A stretch of DNA of 9,380 nucleotides, from positions 1 through 9,380 of the forward strand of contig JABJBD010000001.1 in assembly GCA_018668795.1 (NCBI GenBank), given 5' to 3'. Positions 1 through 6,709 of this stretch are shown here, piece after piece. How positions within the stretch are numbered: position 1 is the first letter of the stretch; each line of letters starts with the position of its first letter. This DNA is from Candidatus Puniceispirillum sp. GTDB lineage: Bacteria; Pseudomonadota; Alphaproteobacteria; Puniceispirillales; Puniceispirillaceae. The notes under the pieces were generated by a model. It ran no database searches. It had not been told where the DNA came from and saw only the letters and a program-made list of their open reading frames with translations. Both the position numbers and the translations under genes were made by a program.

Positions 1-3
1 CAA

Positions 4-88
4 TGGTGGTGGGGGTAGGATTCGAACCTACGTACGCTACGCGGGCAGATTTACAGTCTGCTGCCTTTAACCACTCGGCCACCCCACC
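4..88 (-). tRNA. tRNA-Tyr (anticodon GTA), class II
   Basis: Read on the minus strand, this folds as a complete tRNA. The acceptor arm GGTGGGG (88-82) pairs with CCCCACC, followed by discriminator A and an encoded CCA (6-4). The anticodon stem GCAGA/TCTGC encloses loop CTGTAAA, giving anticodon GTA (Tyr). A long variable arm (CCGCGTAGCGTAC region) is as expected for bacterial tRNA-Tyr. The T arm is GTAGG-TTCGAAT-CCTAC. The gene is divergent from the rRNA methyltransferase gene. In many alphaproteobacteria tRNA-Tyr lies near rlmB and the tRNA-Gly/tRNA-Trp/secE region, so this is probably a conserved neighbourhood; that is from family knowledge and not visible here. Confidence 0.96.
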
Positions 89-115
89 GGATTGCCTTTA
101 CAACCTGCACCTTTT

Positions 116-144
116 GTCTTGCGAAAAAATGAAGGTCTTGCGAA
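116..144. repeat. Two direct copies of GTCTTGCGAA, 19-bp period
   Basis: GTCTTGCGAA occurs at 116-125 and again at 135-144 in the gap between tRNA-Tyr and the methyltransferase gene. A spacing near two helical turns would suit a regulator binding one face of the DNA. No known consensus is recognised, and the second copy overlaps the candidate tRNA promoter. Confidence 0.4.
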
Positions 145-170
145 TTAAAAAGTACGAGCCACTTTGTCAA
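142..170 (-). promoter_or_regulatory. Candidate promoter of tRNA-Tyr
   Basis: On the minus strand there is a perfect -35 hexamer TTGACA (170-165), followed after about 15-17 bases by T/A-rich candidates for the -10 (TTTAAT or TAATTC). Transcription would start some 45 bases before the tRNA. The spacer is short for the best -10 match, so only the -35 is convincing. Confidence 0.35.
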
Positions 171-185
171 CAAAGAAGTCATATA

Positions 186-1109
186 ATGAGCCCAAAAAGC
201 AGTAAAAAACGACCCAAGGCCAAAAGCCCAGGCAAAAACCCGCCTTTTGAGCATTCAAAAGCCACATCGGGAACATCAGGCCGAAGCGGATCAAAAACCC
301 CGCGTCGGGGAGGATCAGGGGGGCAAAATAGCGATATTCAGGTCAAGGCCGCCCCGAAACCACCACAAGGTGGCTATTTTCTGTGGGGACGCCATGCCGT
401 AGCCGCCGCACTGGCCAATGCCGATCGCCGTATCGCCGCGCTGTATGTGACAGATCACAGTCAGGACAGCTTTGACGACATGCGCAAGACATTGCCGAAT
501 ATTAGGCAAGCCGAACTGCCCGAAGCCCGATCGATTGACCGGCGGCGACTTGATGCCATTGGCGGGCATGATACCGAAAAAGCTGTGCATCAAGGCATGG
601 CAGCGGCGGTATGGCCGCTGGAACCACCACATCTGGATGATTTTCTGGCGCATATAGAAGATAGGCGCGTGCGTATCATCATGCTGGACCAGATTTCCGA
701 CCCGCGAAATGTTGGTGCGATTTTACGCTCGGCGCGCGCTTTTGGCTGTGCGGGCATCATCACCACGCACCGCAATGCACCTGAAGAAAATGGCGCCCTT
801 GCCCGTACGGCAACCGGCGCGCTTGAACATATTCCTATCATACGGGTGGTGAATCTGGCACGCGCGATAGAAAGTCTGCAAGACCATGATGTCACCGTCG
901 CCGGACTGGCAGGCGACGGCAATATGGATGTTAGCGCATTGGCTGATTTTCCGCGGCTAGCCATCATGCTAGGTGCCGAAGGGCCAGGTTTACGCCGACT
1001 GAGCCGCGAACATTGCGATCATCTTGTGCGTATCAATATCGCAGATGACGCCGACAGTTTGAATGTATCAATCGCCGCCGCTATCGCGCTATATGCGGCC
1101 AAAGGATGA
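186..1109 (+). CDS. rlmB: SpoU/TrmH-family 23S rRNA (guanosine-2'-O-)-methyltransferase, RlmB-like
   Basis: A 307-residue SAM-dependent RNA 2'-O-ribose methyltransferase, most likely acting on 23S rRNA G2251 in the P-loop. The three SpoU motifs are intact: DQISDPRNVGAILRSARAFG (from residue 168, with Asn175 and Arg181), LGAEGPGL (262-269), and DSLNVSIAAAIALY (from 290, with Ser291 and Asn293), which forms the trefoil-knot cofactor site. Residues 62-155 match the SpoU substrate-binding domain (GRHAVAAAL near the start). The first 60 residues are a Lys/Arg/Ser/Gly-rich, probably disordered extension, as in many alphaproteobacterial members. The ATG at 186 was chosen because an AAGAAG stretch precedes it and upstream codons run back into the antisense of tRNA-Tyr; an in-frame ATG at 129 is the alternative. 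Family assignment is firm; the exact rRNA target is by homology. Confidence 0.9.
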   Translation: MSPKSSKKRPKAKSPGKNPPFEHSKATSGTSGRSGSKTPRRGGSGGQNSDIQVKAAPKPPQGGYFLWGRHAVAAALANADRRIAALYVTDHSQDSFDDMRKTLPNIRQAELPEARSIDRRRLDAIGGHDTEKAVHQGMAAAVWPLEPPHLDDFLAHIEDRRVRIIMLDQISDPRNVGAILRSARAFGCAGIITTHRNAPEENGALARTATGALEHIPIIRVVNLARAIESLQDHDVTVAGLAGDGNMDVSALADFPRLAIMLGAEGPGLRRLSREHCDHLVRINIADDADSLNVSIAAAIALYAAKG

Positions 1110-1126
1110 TAGCGTAGCTGATAAGC

Positions 1127-1483
1127 CTAACGTAAATGCGCACATCGCCCACGCTCGTTATAAAAGGATCGGATTTGTGATGCCGGACGCCCGCGCAGAT
1201 ATGCTGGGGCGGGGCAATCAATCGCGTCGGAATCATGCATGGCTGAAGACTGTATCCATGGGGCTTTATCCTGTCCGATAGGGCGGGCGCATTCGGCGGC
1301 TCTTTCGGCGCGCGAAATGCCAATATCGTCAAGCGCGCGATCATCAAGCGTGGCTAGCTGGCAACGTGATTTATACAGCGCCATCGCATGGCGATACCGT
1401 GTCCATACAGACCATAGACTGTGCCGCGATCGCTGAAAGGCAGCAATGATCTGCTTTTTTAACATATTGTAAATATATAACAT
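1127..1483 (-). CDS. DUF1127 (YjiS-like) domain protein
   Basis: A 118-residue protein. Residues about 27-68 carry the DUF1127 signature: an Arg-rich helix (TRYRHAMALYKSRCQLATL), then DDRALDDIGISRAE and a closing ARP. The N-terminus (MLYIYNMLKKQIIAAFQRSR) is basic and amphipathic. The C-terminal 48 residues look unrelated to the domain, and the protein is longer than typical members of about 45-75 residues. The start at 1483 is supported by AAAGGA seven bases upstream. Known DUF1127 proteins in alphaproteobacteria include small RNA-binding stress factors and regulators of phosphate or carbon responses; which role applies here is unknown. The gene is divergent from the LysR gene and convergent, with a 17-base gap, with the methyltransferase gene. 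Confidence 0.75.
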   Translation of the reverse strand: MLYIYNMLKKQIIAAFQRSRHSLWSVWTRYRHAMALYKSRCQLATLDDRALDDIGISRAERAAECARPIGQDKAPWIQSSAMHDSDAIDCPAPAYLRGRPASQIRSFYNERGRCAHLR

Positions 1484-1510
1484 TTCTTGATCCTTTCCAT
1501 TTCGTTATGT

Positions 1511-1541
1511 GATGAGAAGATTTCATCATTTTCTTTGATGA
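1511..1541. promoter_or_regulatory. Candidate LysR operator: three GATGA/TCATC half-sites
   Basis: In the divergent gap, GATGA (1511-1515), TCATCA (1523-1528) and TGATGA (1536-1541) form two overlapping inverted repeats with similar spacing. LysR-type regulators commonly bind interrupted palindromes of this kind in a divergent promoter region. The right arm overlaps a possible -35 (TTGATG, 1535-1540) for the LysR gene. The assignment is positional inference. Confidence 0.4.
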
Positions 1542-1606
1542 TTTTGGTTAATGCCGCCTAGTTTGTGAAATGAATGATTGTGCGCTCATACATAAGGAGA
1601 TGTGAT

Positions 1607-2467
1607 ATGTACCGAAATCTGGATATGACGGCGTTGCGCTCTTTCGTCACCGTGGCCGATACAGGCGGCGTCACACGCGCGGCAGGCAAGCTACATGTCA
1701 CGCAGTCAGCCGTATCAATGCAGCTTAAAAGATTGGAACATTTGCTGGATACCGACCTGATAGAACGATCAGGTCGCGGGGTCAGCCTGACAGCACAGGG
1801 TGAACAGTTACTTGGCTATGGGCGGCGGATGCTGGCGTTAAATGACGAAGCCTGGGGGCGGCTAACGCATGACGCCTATGAAGGGAATATTAATTTTGGT
1901 GTTCCCCCTGATATTATATACCCCCATATTCCAGAAGTGTTGCGCCAGTTCGCGACTGCCTTTCCTAGGGTGAATGTAAAACTGAATTCTGACGCATCGC
2001 TGACACTAAAACGTGACCTTGCGCATGGTCAGGCCGATATTATTCTGACCACTGAAAAAAAGGCTGACGCTGATGCCGAACTGTTACAGCGCACGCCCCT
2101 GCGCTGGTATGGTGCCGTGGGTGGTGCGGTCTGGAAAAAGCGGCCTCTTCAGCTTGCCTATCAACCAAGCTGTATTTTCCGAAGCGAAGCCATAGCCACA
2201 TTGGAACGGCATGATATTACCTGGGACATCCCTATTAACAGTAACGACTATCAGAATATTATGGCCTTTGTCAGCGCAGACCTGGCGGTCACGGCGGTGC
2301 TGGAAGGCACCCATAATCCAAGCTGGGATATAATACCCGCCGAAGCCGGACTGCCACCTTTGCCCGACTATGGCATCTTTATGTATGTTGCCGAGGGTGG
2401 CCAAGATATGCTGGTGCAGGAGTTGGCGCGGTTTGTCAGGCTTTTAATGGGCAAAACGGCACAATAG
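1607..2467 (+). CDS. LysR-family transcriptional regulator
   Basis: A 286-residue LysR-type regulator. Residues 5-65 form the winged helix-turn-helix (LDMTALRSFVTVADTGGVTR, then AAGKLHVTQSAVSMQLKRLE), with the typical LTAQGEQLL end of the wing and linker helix. Residues from about 92 (INFGVPPDIIYPHIPEVL) start the periplasmic-binding-protein-like effector domain. The start at 1607 is chosen because AAGGAG lies seven bases upstream; an earlier in-frame ATG at 1574 has no comparable site. Overall style recalls the LrhA/HexA-like group. The divergent DUF1127 gene is the obvious candidate target, with probable autoregulation. The effector is unknown. Confidence 0.9.
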   Translation: MYRNLDMTALRSFVTVADTGGVTRAAGKLHVTQSAVSMQLKRLEHLLDTDLIERSGRGVSLTAQGEQLLGYGRRMLALNDEAWGRLTHDAYEGNINFGVPPDIIYPHIPEVLRQFATAFPRVNVKLNSDASLTLKRDLAHGQADIILTTEKKADADAELLQRTPLRWYGAVGGAVWKKRPLQLAYQPSCIFRSEAIATLERHDITWDIPINSNDYQNIMAFVSADLAVTAVLEGTHNPSWDIIPAEAGLPPLPDYGIFMYVAEGGQDMLVQELARFVRLLMGKTAQ

Positions 2468-2500
2468 GCCAAATAGTTTAAACTTTGGCATTGCAAACTG

Positions 2501-2528
2501 TTGACCCCAGCAAAAACTCTGGTAAAAG
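2501..2528 (+). promoter_or_regulatory. Promoter of tRNA-Thr
   Basis: TTGACC (2501-2506) and TAAAAG (2523-2528) are separated by 16 bases and placed so that transcription would begin about 5 bases before the mature tRNA. The position immediately upstream of a stable RNA gene makes this a good call. Confidence 0.55.
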
Positions 2529-2539
2529 ACCGTGTAAGT

Positions 2540-2615
2540 GCTGGCGTGGCTCAATTGGTAGAGCACCCGATTTGTAATCGGGCGGTTGGGAGTTCGAGTC
2601 TCTCCGCCAGCACCA
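2540..2615 (+). tRNA. tRNA-Thr (anticodon TGT)
   Basis: A complete 76-base cloverleaf. The acceptor GCTGGCG (2540-2546) pairs with CGCCAGC (2605-2611), followed by A and an encoded CCA. The D arm is GCTC/GAGC. The anticodon stem CCCGA/TCGGG has loop TTTGTAA with anticodon TGT at 2573-2575. The T arm is GGGAG-TTCGAGT-CTCTC. No copy of its 3' end was noticed elsewhere in the window, so there is no sign of an integration site. Confidence 0.96.
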
Positions 2616-2671
2616 TTGCTTCACCTACATGACTGATATATAAGCATTTATTGTGCTAATAGGTCAGGTGT

Positions 2672-2689
2672 CGTACAGAATGACGTACA
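2672..2689. repeat. Direct repeat CGTACA x2, 12-bp period
   Basis: CGTACA occurs at 2672-2677 and 2684-2689 in the gap between tRNA-Thr and the transporter gene. Short tandem sites about one helical turn apart can be regulator sites, but the motif is only six bases and may be chance. Apart from this, 2616-2770 shows no gene. Confidence 0.2.
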
Positions 2690-2778
2690 ATCAATCCCCT
2701 TAGGTCCGTGTCATGACCAGCAACATGCATGGCTAGTTATTGATGACATGCGTATTATTCATTTGTGTGATTTAAGCT

Positions 2779-2792
2779 TGTATCATGATACA
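2779..2792. promoter_or_regulatory. Perfect 14-bp palindrome, candidate repressor operator
   Basis: TGTATCATGATACA is a perfect palindrome 70 bases upstream of the transporter start. It overlaps a possible -35 (TTGTAT, 2778-2783), with A/T-rich -10 candidates around 2801-2808. TGTAT...ATACA symmetry resembles sites of several dimeric regulators, including GntR-type ones. Which regulator binds is not deducible, since no such gene is in the window. Confidence 0.45.
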
Positions 2793-2827
2793 TCAACAGC
2801 TTAATAATGTTGGTCATTGGAAAATTC

Positions 2828-2845
2828 AAAACCACTTCTGGTTTT
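2828..2845 (+). promoter_or_regulatory. Leader hairpin before the transporter start
   Basis: AAAACCA (2828-2834), loop CTTC, and TGGTTTT (2839-2845) form a perfect 7-bp stem ending 17 bases before the ATG. It lies within the expected 5' leader and next to the weak ribosome binding region, so it could affect translation or pausing. It may also be incidental. Confidence 0.3.
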
Positions 2846-2862
2846 GGTGAAATGGAAATGCA

Positions 2863-3795
2863 ATGTGGACTTGGTTACGCACGATGCCGGCATCAAAACG
2901 TGGCGCTGTCCTTCTTGTTACGGGCATCTCTATTTTCGGGTTCTCGGACAATTTGACATTACTGGTTTCCGATCAGGTTGGTGTTGGCCAGTTTCATTTT
3001 AGCCGGTCACTTTTCGCTGTTCTAATGGTGGCTCTGCTTGGCAGGGTTTTTGGGCTTTCCGTCATGCCACGTCATTGGAAACCCATGCTGGCCAGAACAG
3101 GTTTCATGGTGACATCGATTCTGCTTTATTTCAGCGTCATGCCGATGATGCCTATTGCCGAAGCGGGTGCAGGCCTGTTCACATCACCTATTTTTGTTCT
3201 GTTATTTTCAATGATTCTGTTTAAAGAGCGCATTGGTTGGCGCCGCATAATAGCGGTTCTGATTGGCACAATTGGCGTAATTCTGGTTTTACAACCAGGC
3301 AGAGATGGCTTTGCCATTTATCATATGTTGCCGATCATCGCGGGGGCGTCTTATGCCATGGGGTCAATCATTACCTATCGGTATCTTCAAGACGAAAGTT
3401 CGCTCGCCATTCTGATGAGTTTTATTGTGAGCATTGGATTATGTGGTGCAATCGGGACATCAGCCTTAACACTCTTTCCGGTATCGCCCGATTTGCTAGA
3501 TCAAGCGCCATTTCTGTTCAGAGGCTGGCAAACTGTCGATGGCGTGTTTTGGTTTTGGATGGCTATCATTGCGGCTGGCGCCTGCGCGGCCTTGTCCTTG
3601 ATGACGCGCGCCTATCAACTGACCAAAACGAGTTATGCAGCGATCTATGAGTATGCCTATCTTATTTCAGTGGGGTTTTTTGGCTGGCTGTTTTGGGGTG
3701 CCGTGCCCAACACGATAAGTGCTCTTGGCATTGCTCTTATCATTGCCGCTGGCGTGATTATCGTGCTGGCACAACAAAAGATGGATGACGCATAA
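2863..3795 (+). CDS. DMT-superfamily (EamA) inner-membrane transporter
   Basis: A 310-residue, strongly hydrophobic protein with the size and layout of EamA-type drug/metabolite transporters: about ten membrane helices in two homologous halves. The first half ends with the typical EamA stretch AGLFTSPIFVLLFSMILFKE, then RIGWRRIIAVLIGTIGVILVL (about residues 105-145). The second half repeats the pattern, with YLISVGFFGWLFWG and a final helix before a short charged tail (QQKMDDA). The substrate cannot be told from sequence; relatives export amino acids, nucleosides or metabolites. The ATG at 2863 is preceded by a weak GGAAA; the ATG at 2884 is an alternative start. The preceding palindrome and leader hairpin suggest it is individually regulated. 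A 6-bp hairpin (TGACGC/GCGTCA, 3786-3802) spans the stop but has no U-run. Confidence 0.88.
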   Translation: MWTWLRTMPASKRGAVLLVTGISIFGFSDNLTLLVSDQVGVGQFHFSRSLFAVLMVALLGRVFGLSVMPRHWKPMLARTGFMVTSILLYFSVMPMMPIAEAGAGLFTSPIFVLLFSMILFKERIGWRRIIAVLIGTIGVILVLQPGRDGFAIYHMLPIIAGASYAMGSIITYRYLQDESSLAILMSFIVSIGLCGAIGTSALTLFPVSPDLLDQAPFLFRGWQTVDGVFWFWMAIIAAGACAALSLMTRAYQLTKTSYAAIYEYAYLISVGFFGWLFWGAVPNTISALGIALIIAAGVIIVLAQQKMDDA

Positions 3796-4004
3796 AGCGT
3801 CACTGATTGATGTTAGTTCAGCTTTTCAGCAATTTTTGATAGTGTTGAAATTGAAATTATCCTTAATGACTTCAGGATGATGTCAGACGGAAGGATAAGA
3901 GGTAGAATCATCCGCAACCACTAGGTTTGACGAAGTTTTTGTAGGTTAAGGAGCCAACTCAGCCAGCTCTCACCCCCCCACAAATAGCAACTTTGATGCC
4001 AAAA

Positions 4005-4028
4005 TATGCCAGATGGCGGCACTGGCAT
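4005..4028 (-). terminator. Intrinsic terminator of the HAD gene
   Basis: On the minus strand, ATGCCAG (4028-4022), a 9-base loop and CTGGCAT (4012-4006) form a 7-bp stem. A T-rich stretch (ATTTT) follows immediately. It begins five bases after the HAD stop codon. Confidence 0.55.
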
Positions 4029-4032
4029 GCCT

Positions 4033-4677
4033 TTAGCGTATATGATTGCTGATAATATCCAGATTTTTAACCGCGTTGATGTTATGGCGCGTGGTTGCGT
4101 ATTCACCAGCATAAAGGTAGCAAAGGATTTGTTCCTGAAGCGCGGCTTCCTGATTAGGTTCGGTATCCTCGATGGCAACAGCATCTTCGGGTGCAACGCC
4201 TAATTTTGTGACTGCAAACCGATAGATGGCACTATTGGGCTTTTCCTCAAGCACGTCCTTTTTTGTTGTGATCAGATCAAAACAAGTAAAGTCAATGTGA
4301 CGCGACAATGCCTTTGCCAGATTGTCGATATTTCGTTGAGATGTAGTTGTTATGAAGCCAACTTTGATATTTTGCTTGGCACAATTTTCAAGACAACTGA
4401 CAACACCTTGGCGCGGTGCGATGCCTTTCATCATCAGCGTCTCGAAAAAGACTTCTTTCGCTTGATGAATACTTTGGATCAGATCAGGCGCAACACTTCC
4501 ACCTGCATATAAGGTCAAACGTTTCACGCCGCCCGGATCGTTAAGAAGTCTGCAATAATTTGCGACATTCCAATACCAATCAAGACCATGCTCGGCAAAT
4601 GCCATATTATAGGCCTGACGCTGTAATTCAGAGGTTTCTGCAATGACACCAATTGACCCAAACAGTAACGCTTTCAT
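4033..4677 (-). CDS. HAD-superfamily protein lacking the catalytic DxD motif
   Basis: A 214-residue protein with the CbbY/beta-phosphoglucomutase-like HAD fold. After strand one, where active members read F-D-x-D-G, this protein reads F6-G7-S8-I9-G10, followed by an otherwise ordinary VIAETSELQRQAYN cap entry. Both the nucleophile and the acid/base aspartate are therefore absent. Later motifs remain: motif II ITTTS (109-113), motif III Lys146-Pro147 (EEKPNSAIY), and motif IV IEDTEPN (169-175). The reading frame is intact, so this looks like a non-catalytic or altered member and not a decayed gene. The ATG at 4677 is preferred over an in-frame TTG at 4689. It has its own candidate promoter and terminator. 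A regulatory or binding role is inference only. Confidence 0.8.
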   Translation of the reverse strand: MKALLFGSIGVIAETSELQRQAYNMAFAEHGLDWYWNVANYCRLLNDPGGVKRLTLYAGGSVAPDLIQSIHQAKEVFFETLMMKGIAPRQGVVSCLENCAKQNIKVGFITTTSQRNIDNLAKALSRHIDFTCFDLITTKKDVLEEKPNSAIYRFAVTKLGVAPEDAVAIEDTEPNQEAALQEQILCYLYAGEYATTRHNINAVKNLDIISNHIR

Positions 4678-4713
4678 CCCATACCCCAAACAGCGATAAA
4701 TTAACCGGCATGT

Positions 4714-4741
4714 TATATAGTAGTTGATGTCTATAGTCGAA
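4714..4741 (-). promoter_or_regulatory. Candidate promoter of the HAD gene
   Basis: On the minus strand, TTCGAC (4741-4736) and TATATA (4719-4714) are 16 bases apart. The implied start is about 30 bases before the ATG. It is a moderate match to the housekeeping consensus. Confidence 0.4.
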
Positions 4742-4860
4742 CCGAATGCGGCATGACATGTTTGCGATAGTTAGTGGTTAGAAAAGCGCATTGATATGGT
4801 GGCCACAGAATTTAGTGCCGCGCTGGAAAATCACCCCTAGTATGGGGAAGGCTGTTTCCC

Positions 4861-4890
4861 TTGAACTGATGGTGAAACTATCATTAGATA
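4861..4890 (+). promoter_or_regulatory. Candidate promoter of the GST gene
   Basis: TTGAAC at 4861-4866 is followed after 17-18 bases by TTAGATA, a weak -10. It is correctly placed for the gene starting at 4920. The gap 4742-4860 holds only small hairpins (for example CCCC/GGGG around 4835-4848) and no gene. Confidence 0.3.
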
Positions 4891-4919
4891 CCGCATAGAT
4901 AAGAAGGATATTATGTATC

Positions 4920-5534
4920 ATGCTTACACTCTATTATTCGAAGATGTCCTGTGCCTATGCCCCGCATATATTACTGTATGATGCCGGTGCAGAATTTAAC
5001 GCCACGCATATTAATTTTGAAACGGGTGAGCAGAACAAGCCAGCCTTTTTGGCGATCAATCCCAAGGGACGCGTTCCAGCTTTGGTCACGCCACAAGGAA
5101 TCCTCAGCGAGAATCCGGCGATTCTGCTGTATATTGCCCAGTTATATCCAGACAAGCAGTTGGCACCAACCGACCCTTTCTTGCTTGCGCAGGCACAGGC
5201 ATTTAATATGTTTATCGCTTCAACAGTGCATGTCGCCCATGCGCACCGCCATCGCGGCTATCGCTGGGCAGATGATGAAGCAGCACAGGCCAGCATGAAA
5301 GCAAAGGTCACTGATAACATGACCCGCTATGCCCAGATGATTGAGGATCACTATTTCACTGGTCCTTATGTTATGGGCGACAATTATTCGCTATGTGACG
5401 CCTATCTGGCACTTATTGTTCGCTGGTTTGGTGGCGACGGTGTAGAGCTGGATCAGTTTCCAAAACTGAAACAACATGACGCGATGATGCGGGCGCGGCC
5501 ATCGGTGCAGGCGGTCATGCCCCTTTACACATAA
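4920..5534 (+). CDS. Glutathione S-transferase, beta-like
   Basis: A 204-residue cytosolic GST. The N-terminal thioredoxin-like domain (1-75) begins MLTLYYSKMSCAYAPHILL, with Cys11 at the position of the beta-class active cysteine. It has NPKGRVPAL with the cis-proline Pro53, and SENPAILLYIA (63-73), the usual glutathione gamma-glutamyl binding loop. The all-helical C-terminal domain contains YSLCDAYLAL with the N-capping Asp160. The likely role is glutathione-dependent detoxification or disulfide exchange; no substrate is visible. AAGAAGGA lies 11 bases before the ATG, slightly far, and an out-of-frame ATG at 4913 sits between them. It is followed by a small acidic ORF on the same strand after an 87-base gap. 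Confidence 0.9.
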   Translation: MLTLYYSKMSCAYAPHILLYDAGAEFNATHINFETGEQNKPAFLAINPKGRVPALVTPQGILSENPAILLYIAQLYPDKQLAPTDPFLLAQAQAFNMFIASTVHVAHAHRHRGYRWADDEAAQASMKAKVTDNMTRYAQMIEDHYFTGPYVMGDNYSLCDAYLALIVRWFGGDGVELDQFPKLKQHDAMMRARPSVQAVMPLYT

Positions 5535-5621
5535 ACCGCCCATACACGGCCTAAAATATAAGTGATATGCGTCGTTATTATTCTTGTTATGCGGATCAAT
5601 TCTATGAACATAAGGGACAAT

Positions 5622-5780
5622 ATGGCACGGCCAAATAACCGGCGCTATGCTCAGAATCCCGATGAGGACGAAACGGAAGCCGAAATCGAGCTTGTTATCG
5701 ACCGGACGGCACCGCCAATCGATTTGTTGCGCCCGCATCCCACCTGTTCAACCGAAGAATGGCTGGCCAAGCGTAGTTAG
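5622..5780 (+). CDS. Small acidic hypothetical protein (52 aa)
   Basis: The protein starts MARPNNRRYAQNPDEDETEA and ends TEEWLAKRS. It has a basic N-terminus, an acidic middle (DEDETEAEIE), and a Pro-rich stretch ahead of the C-terminal helix-like end. The start at 5622 is supported by AAGGGA four bases upstream; in-frame ATGs further upstream (the longest from 5562) lack such a site. No membrane segment, cysteine pair or known domain is recognised. It lies 87 bases downstream of the GST gene and may be co-transcribed with it. It is convergent with the PhyH gene across a 52-base gap with no clear terminator. Function unknown. Confidence 0.55.
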   Translation: MARPNNRRYAQNPDEDETEAEIELVIDRTAPPIDLLRPHPTCSTEEWLAKRS

Positions 5781-5832
5781 GCGCGGCACTGGCGGGGCAT
5801 ATGTATATCGGGCATCAATCTGGTTCGGCGCC

Positions 5833-6702
5833 CTATCCGACTTTTGATTGCTGGCCAAAAAAGGAAGCTTCTTTGGGATATTCGGGCATTTCCATTTCGA
5901 ATGACGTGCTACGCACGCGGCCTGTATAGTGCCCCCGCACAACCTCGCCATCATATTTATGCGGGATGGGATTACGATCCAGCGCAATAGCATCTTCGGC
6001 AACATAGGTCACAATATAAAGACAGCGCGCCGCATCAGTCATATTTGGCAATGATCCATGCAACAGACGCGAATGCATCAGACAGGCATCACCCGCTTTA
6101 CCTGTGCATTTCAGCGCGCCTGCCCTTACATCGGCCTCAATGCCAGCATCAACAGCGCCAGTGAAAACGCCATCCTGCCACAATGAATGAATCGCACCTT
6201 TATGGCTTCCGGGCACGACTTCAAGCGGGCCATTGTCCAAGGTAACGTCATCCAGAAAAAACAGTACCGTCATCACATCATCATTCGAATGTGGCTCAAA
6301 GGGAAAATCCTGATGATATTTCACCGCAGTGCCTGAACCAGGCAATTTCAGATTAATTTTAGTGGCATGCAGCTTTATGTTAGGTGAAAAAATATGCGCG
6401 GTCAGATCCAGCGCCGCGTTATTGCGCATCACATCAAGATAGACATCAGACACTTCGATAGGTGCCGAAATACGGCGCAATGCGGGCGTTTCCGGGCTGT
6501 GGCTTGTTGGTTCAACATCAAAACGGGGGCGCCCGTCAGCGATGCGTCCATAGTTTTTTTTATAGTTTCGTGACTCATCAACCCATTCACGCAATTGTGC
6601 ATTCATATCCTGCACTTGTTGCGCGGTAAGCGCGTCTTGCATCATGACAAAACCGTCACGTTCAAAATCATGCTTATATGTTTCAAAAATATGACCTGTC
6701 AT
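5833..6702 (-). CDS. PhyH-family Fe(II)/2-oxoglutarate-dependent dioxygenase
   Basis: A 289-residue member of the phytanoyl-CoA dioxygenase family, which hydroxylates small molecules using Fe(II), 2-oxoglutarate and O2. The iron-binding triad is visible: His130-x-Asp132 in KYHQDFPFEPH and the distal His215 in MHSRLLHGSLPN. Arg226 in DAARCLYIVTY is placed to bind 2-oxoglutarate. The core jelly-roll segments FFLDDVTLDNGPLEVVPGSH (148-167) are typical. The start at 6702 is chosen because GGAGGG lies seven bases upstream; an ATG at 6717 overlaps that site. The substrate is unknown; bacterial relatives act on ectoine, phosphonates, fatty acyl groups and others. It lies 99 bases downstream of the SET gene on the same strand with its own -10, so co-regulation is possible but not shown. 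Confidence 0.88.
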   Translation of the reverse strand: MTGHIFETYKHDFERDGFVMMQDALTAQQVQDMNAQLREWVDESRNYKKNYGRIADGRPRFDVEPTSHSPETPALRRISAPIEVSDVYLDVMRNNAALDLTAHIFSPNIKLHATKINLKLPGSGTAVKYHQDFPFEPHSNDDVMTVLFFLDDVTLDNGPLEVVPGSHKGAIHSLWQDGVFTGAVDAGIEADVRAGALKCTGKAGDACLMHSRLLHGSLPNMTDAARCLYIVTYVAEDAIALDRNPIPHKYDGEVVRGHYTGRVRSTSFEMEMPEYPKEASFFGQQSKVG

Positions 6703-6709
6703 CACACGA

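Noticed and set aside
1079..1114. Inverted repeat CGCTATC ... GATAGCG at the end of the methyltransferase gene
   Set aside because: It lies mostly in coding sequence, with a 22-base spacer and no T-run; probably chance.
2622..2672. Bulged stem after tRNA-Thr as its terminator
   Set aside because: Pairing needs a 4-base bulge and a long loop, and no T-run follows.
2540..2700. tRNA-Thr 3' end as an integration (att) site
   Set aside because: No second copy of the tRNA end, no integrase and no composition change were seen.
2817..3002. 61-residue frame overlapping the transporter start
   Set aside because: It overlaps the leader hairpin and the start of a clear EamA gene in another frame, lacks a ribosome binding site and resembles no family.
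3786..3802. Hairpin TGACGC/GCGTCA at the transporter stop codon as terminator
   Set aside because: Only six base pairs, it spans the stop codon and no T-run follows.
3875..3913. Inverted repeat GGATGAT ... ATCATCC after the transporter gene
   Set aside because: The arms are 25 bases apart with no T-run, so it is too weak to call a terminator or operator.
4913..4981. Short out-of-frame ATG frame just before the GST start
   Set aside because: It lies almost wholly inside the GST gene in another frame and yields a short peptide. A role in translational coupling cannot be excluded but is not supported.
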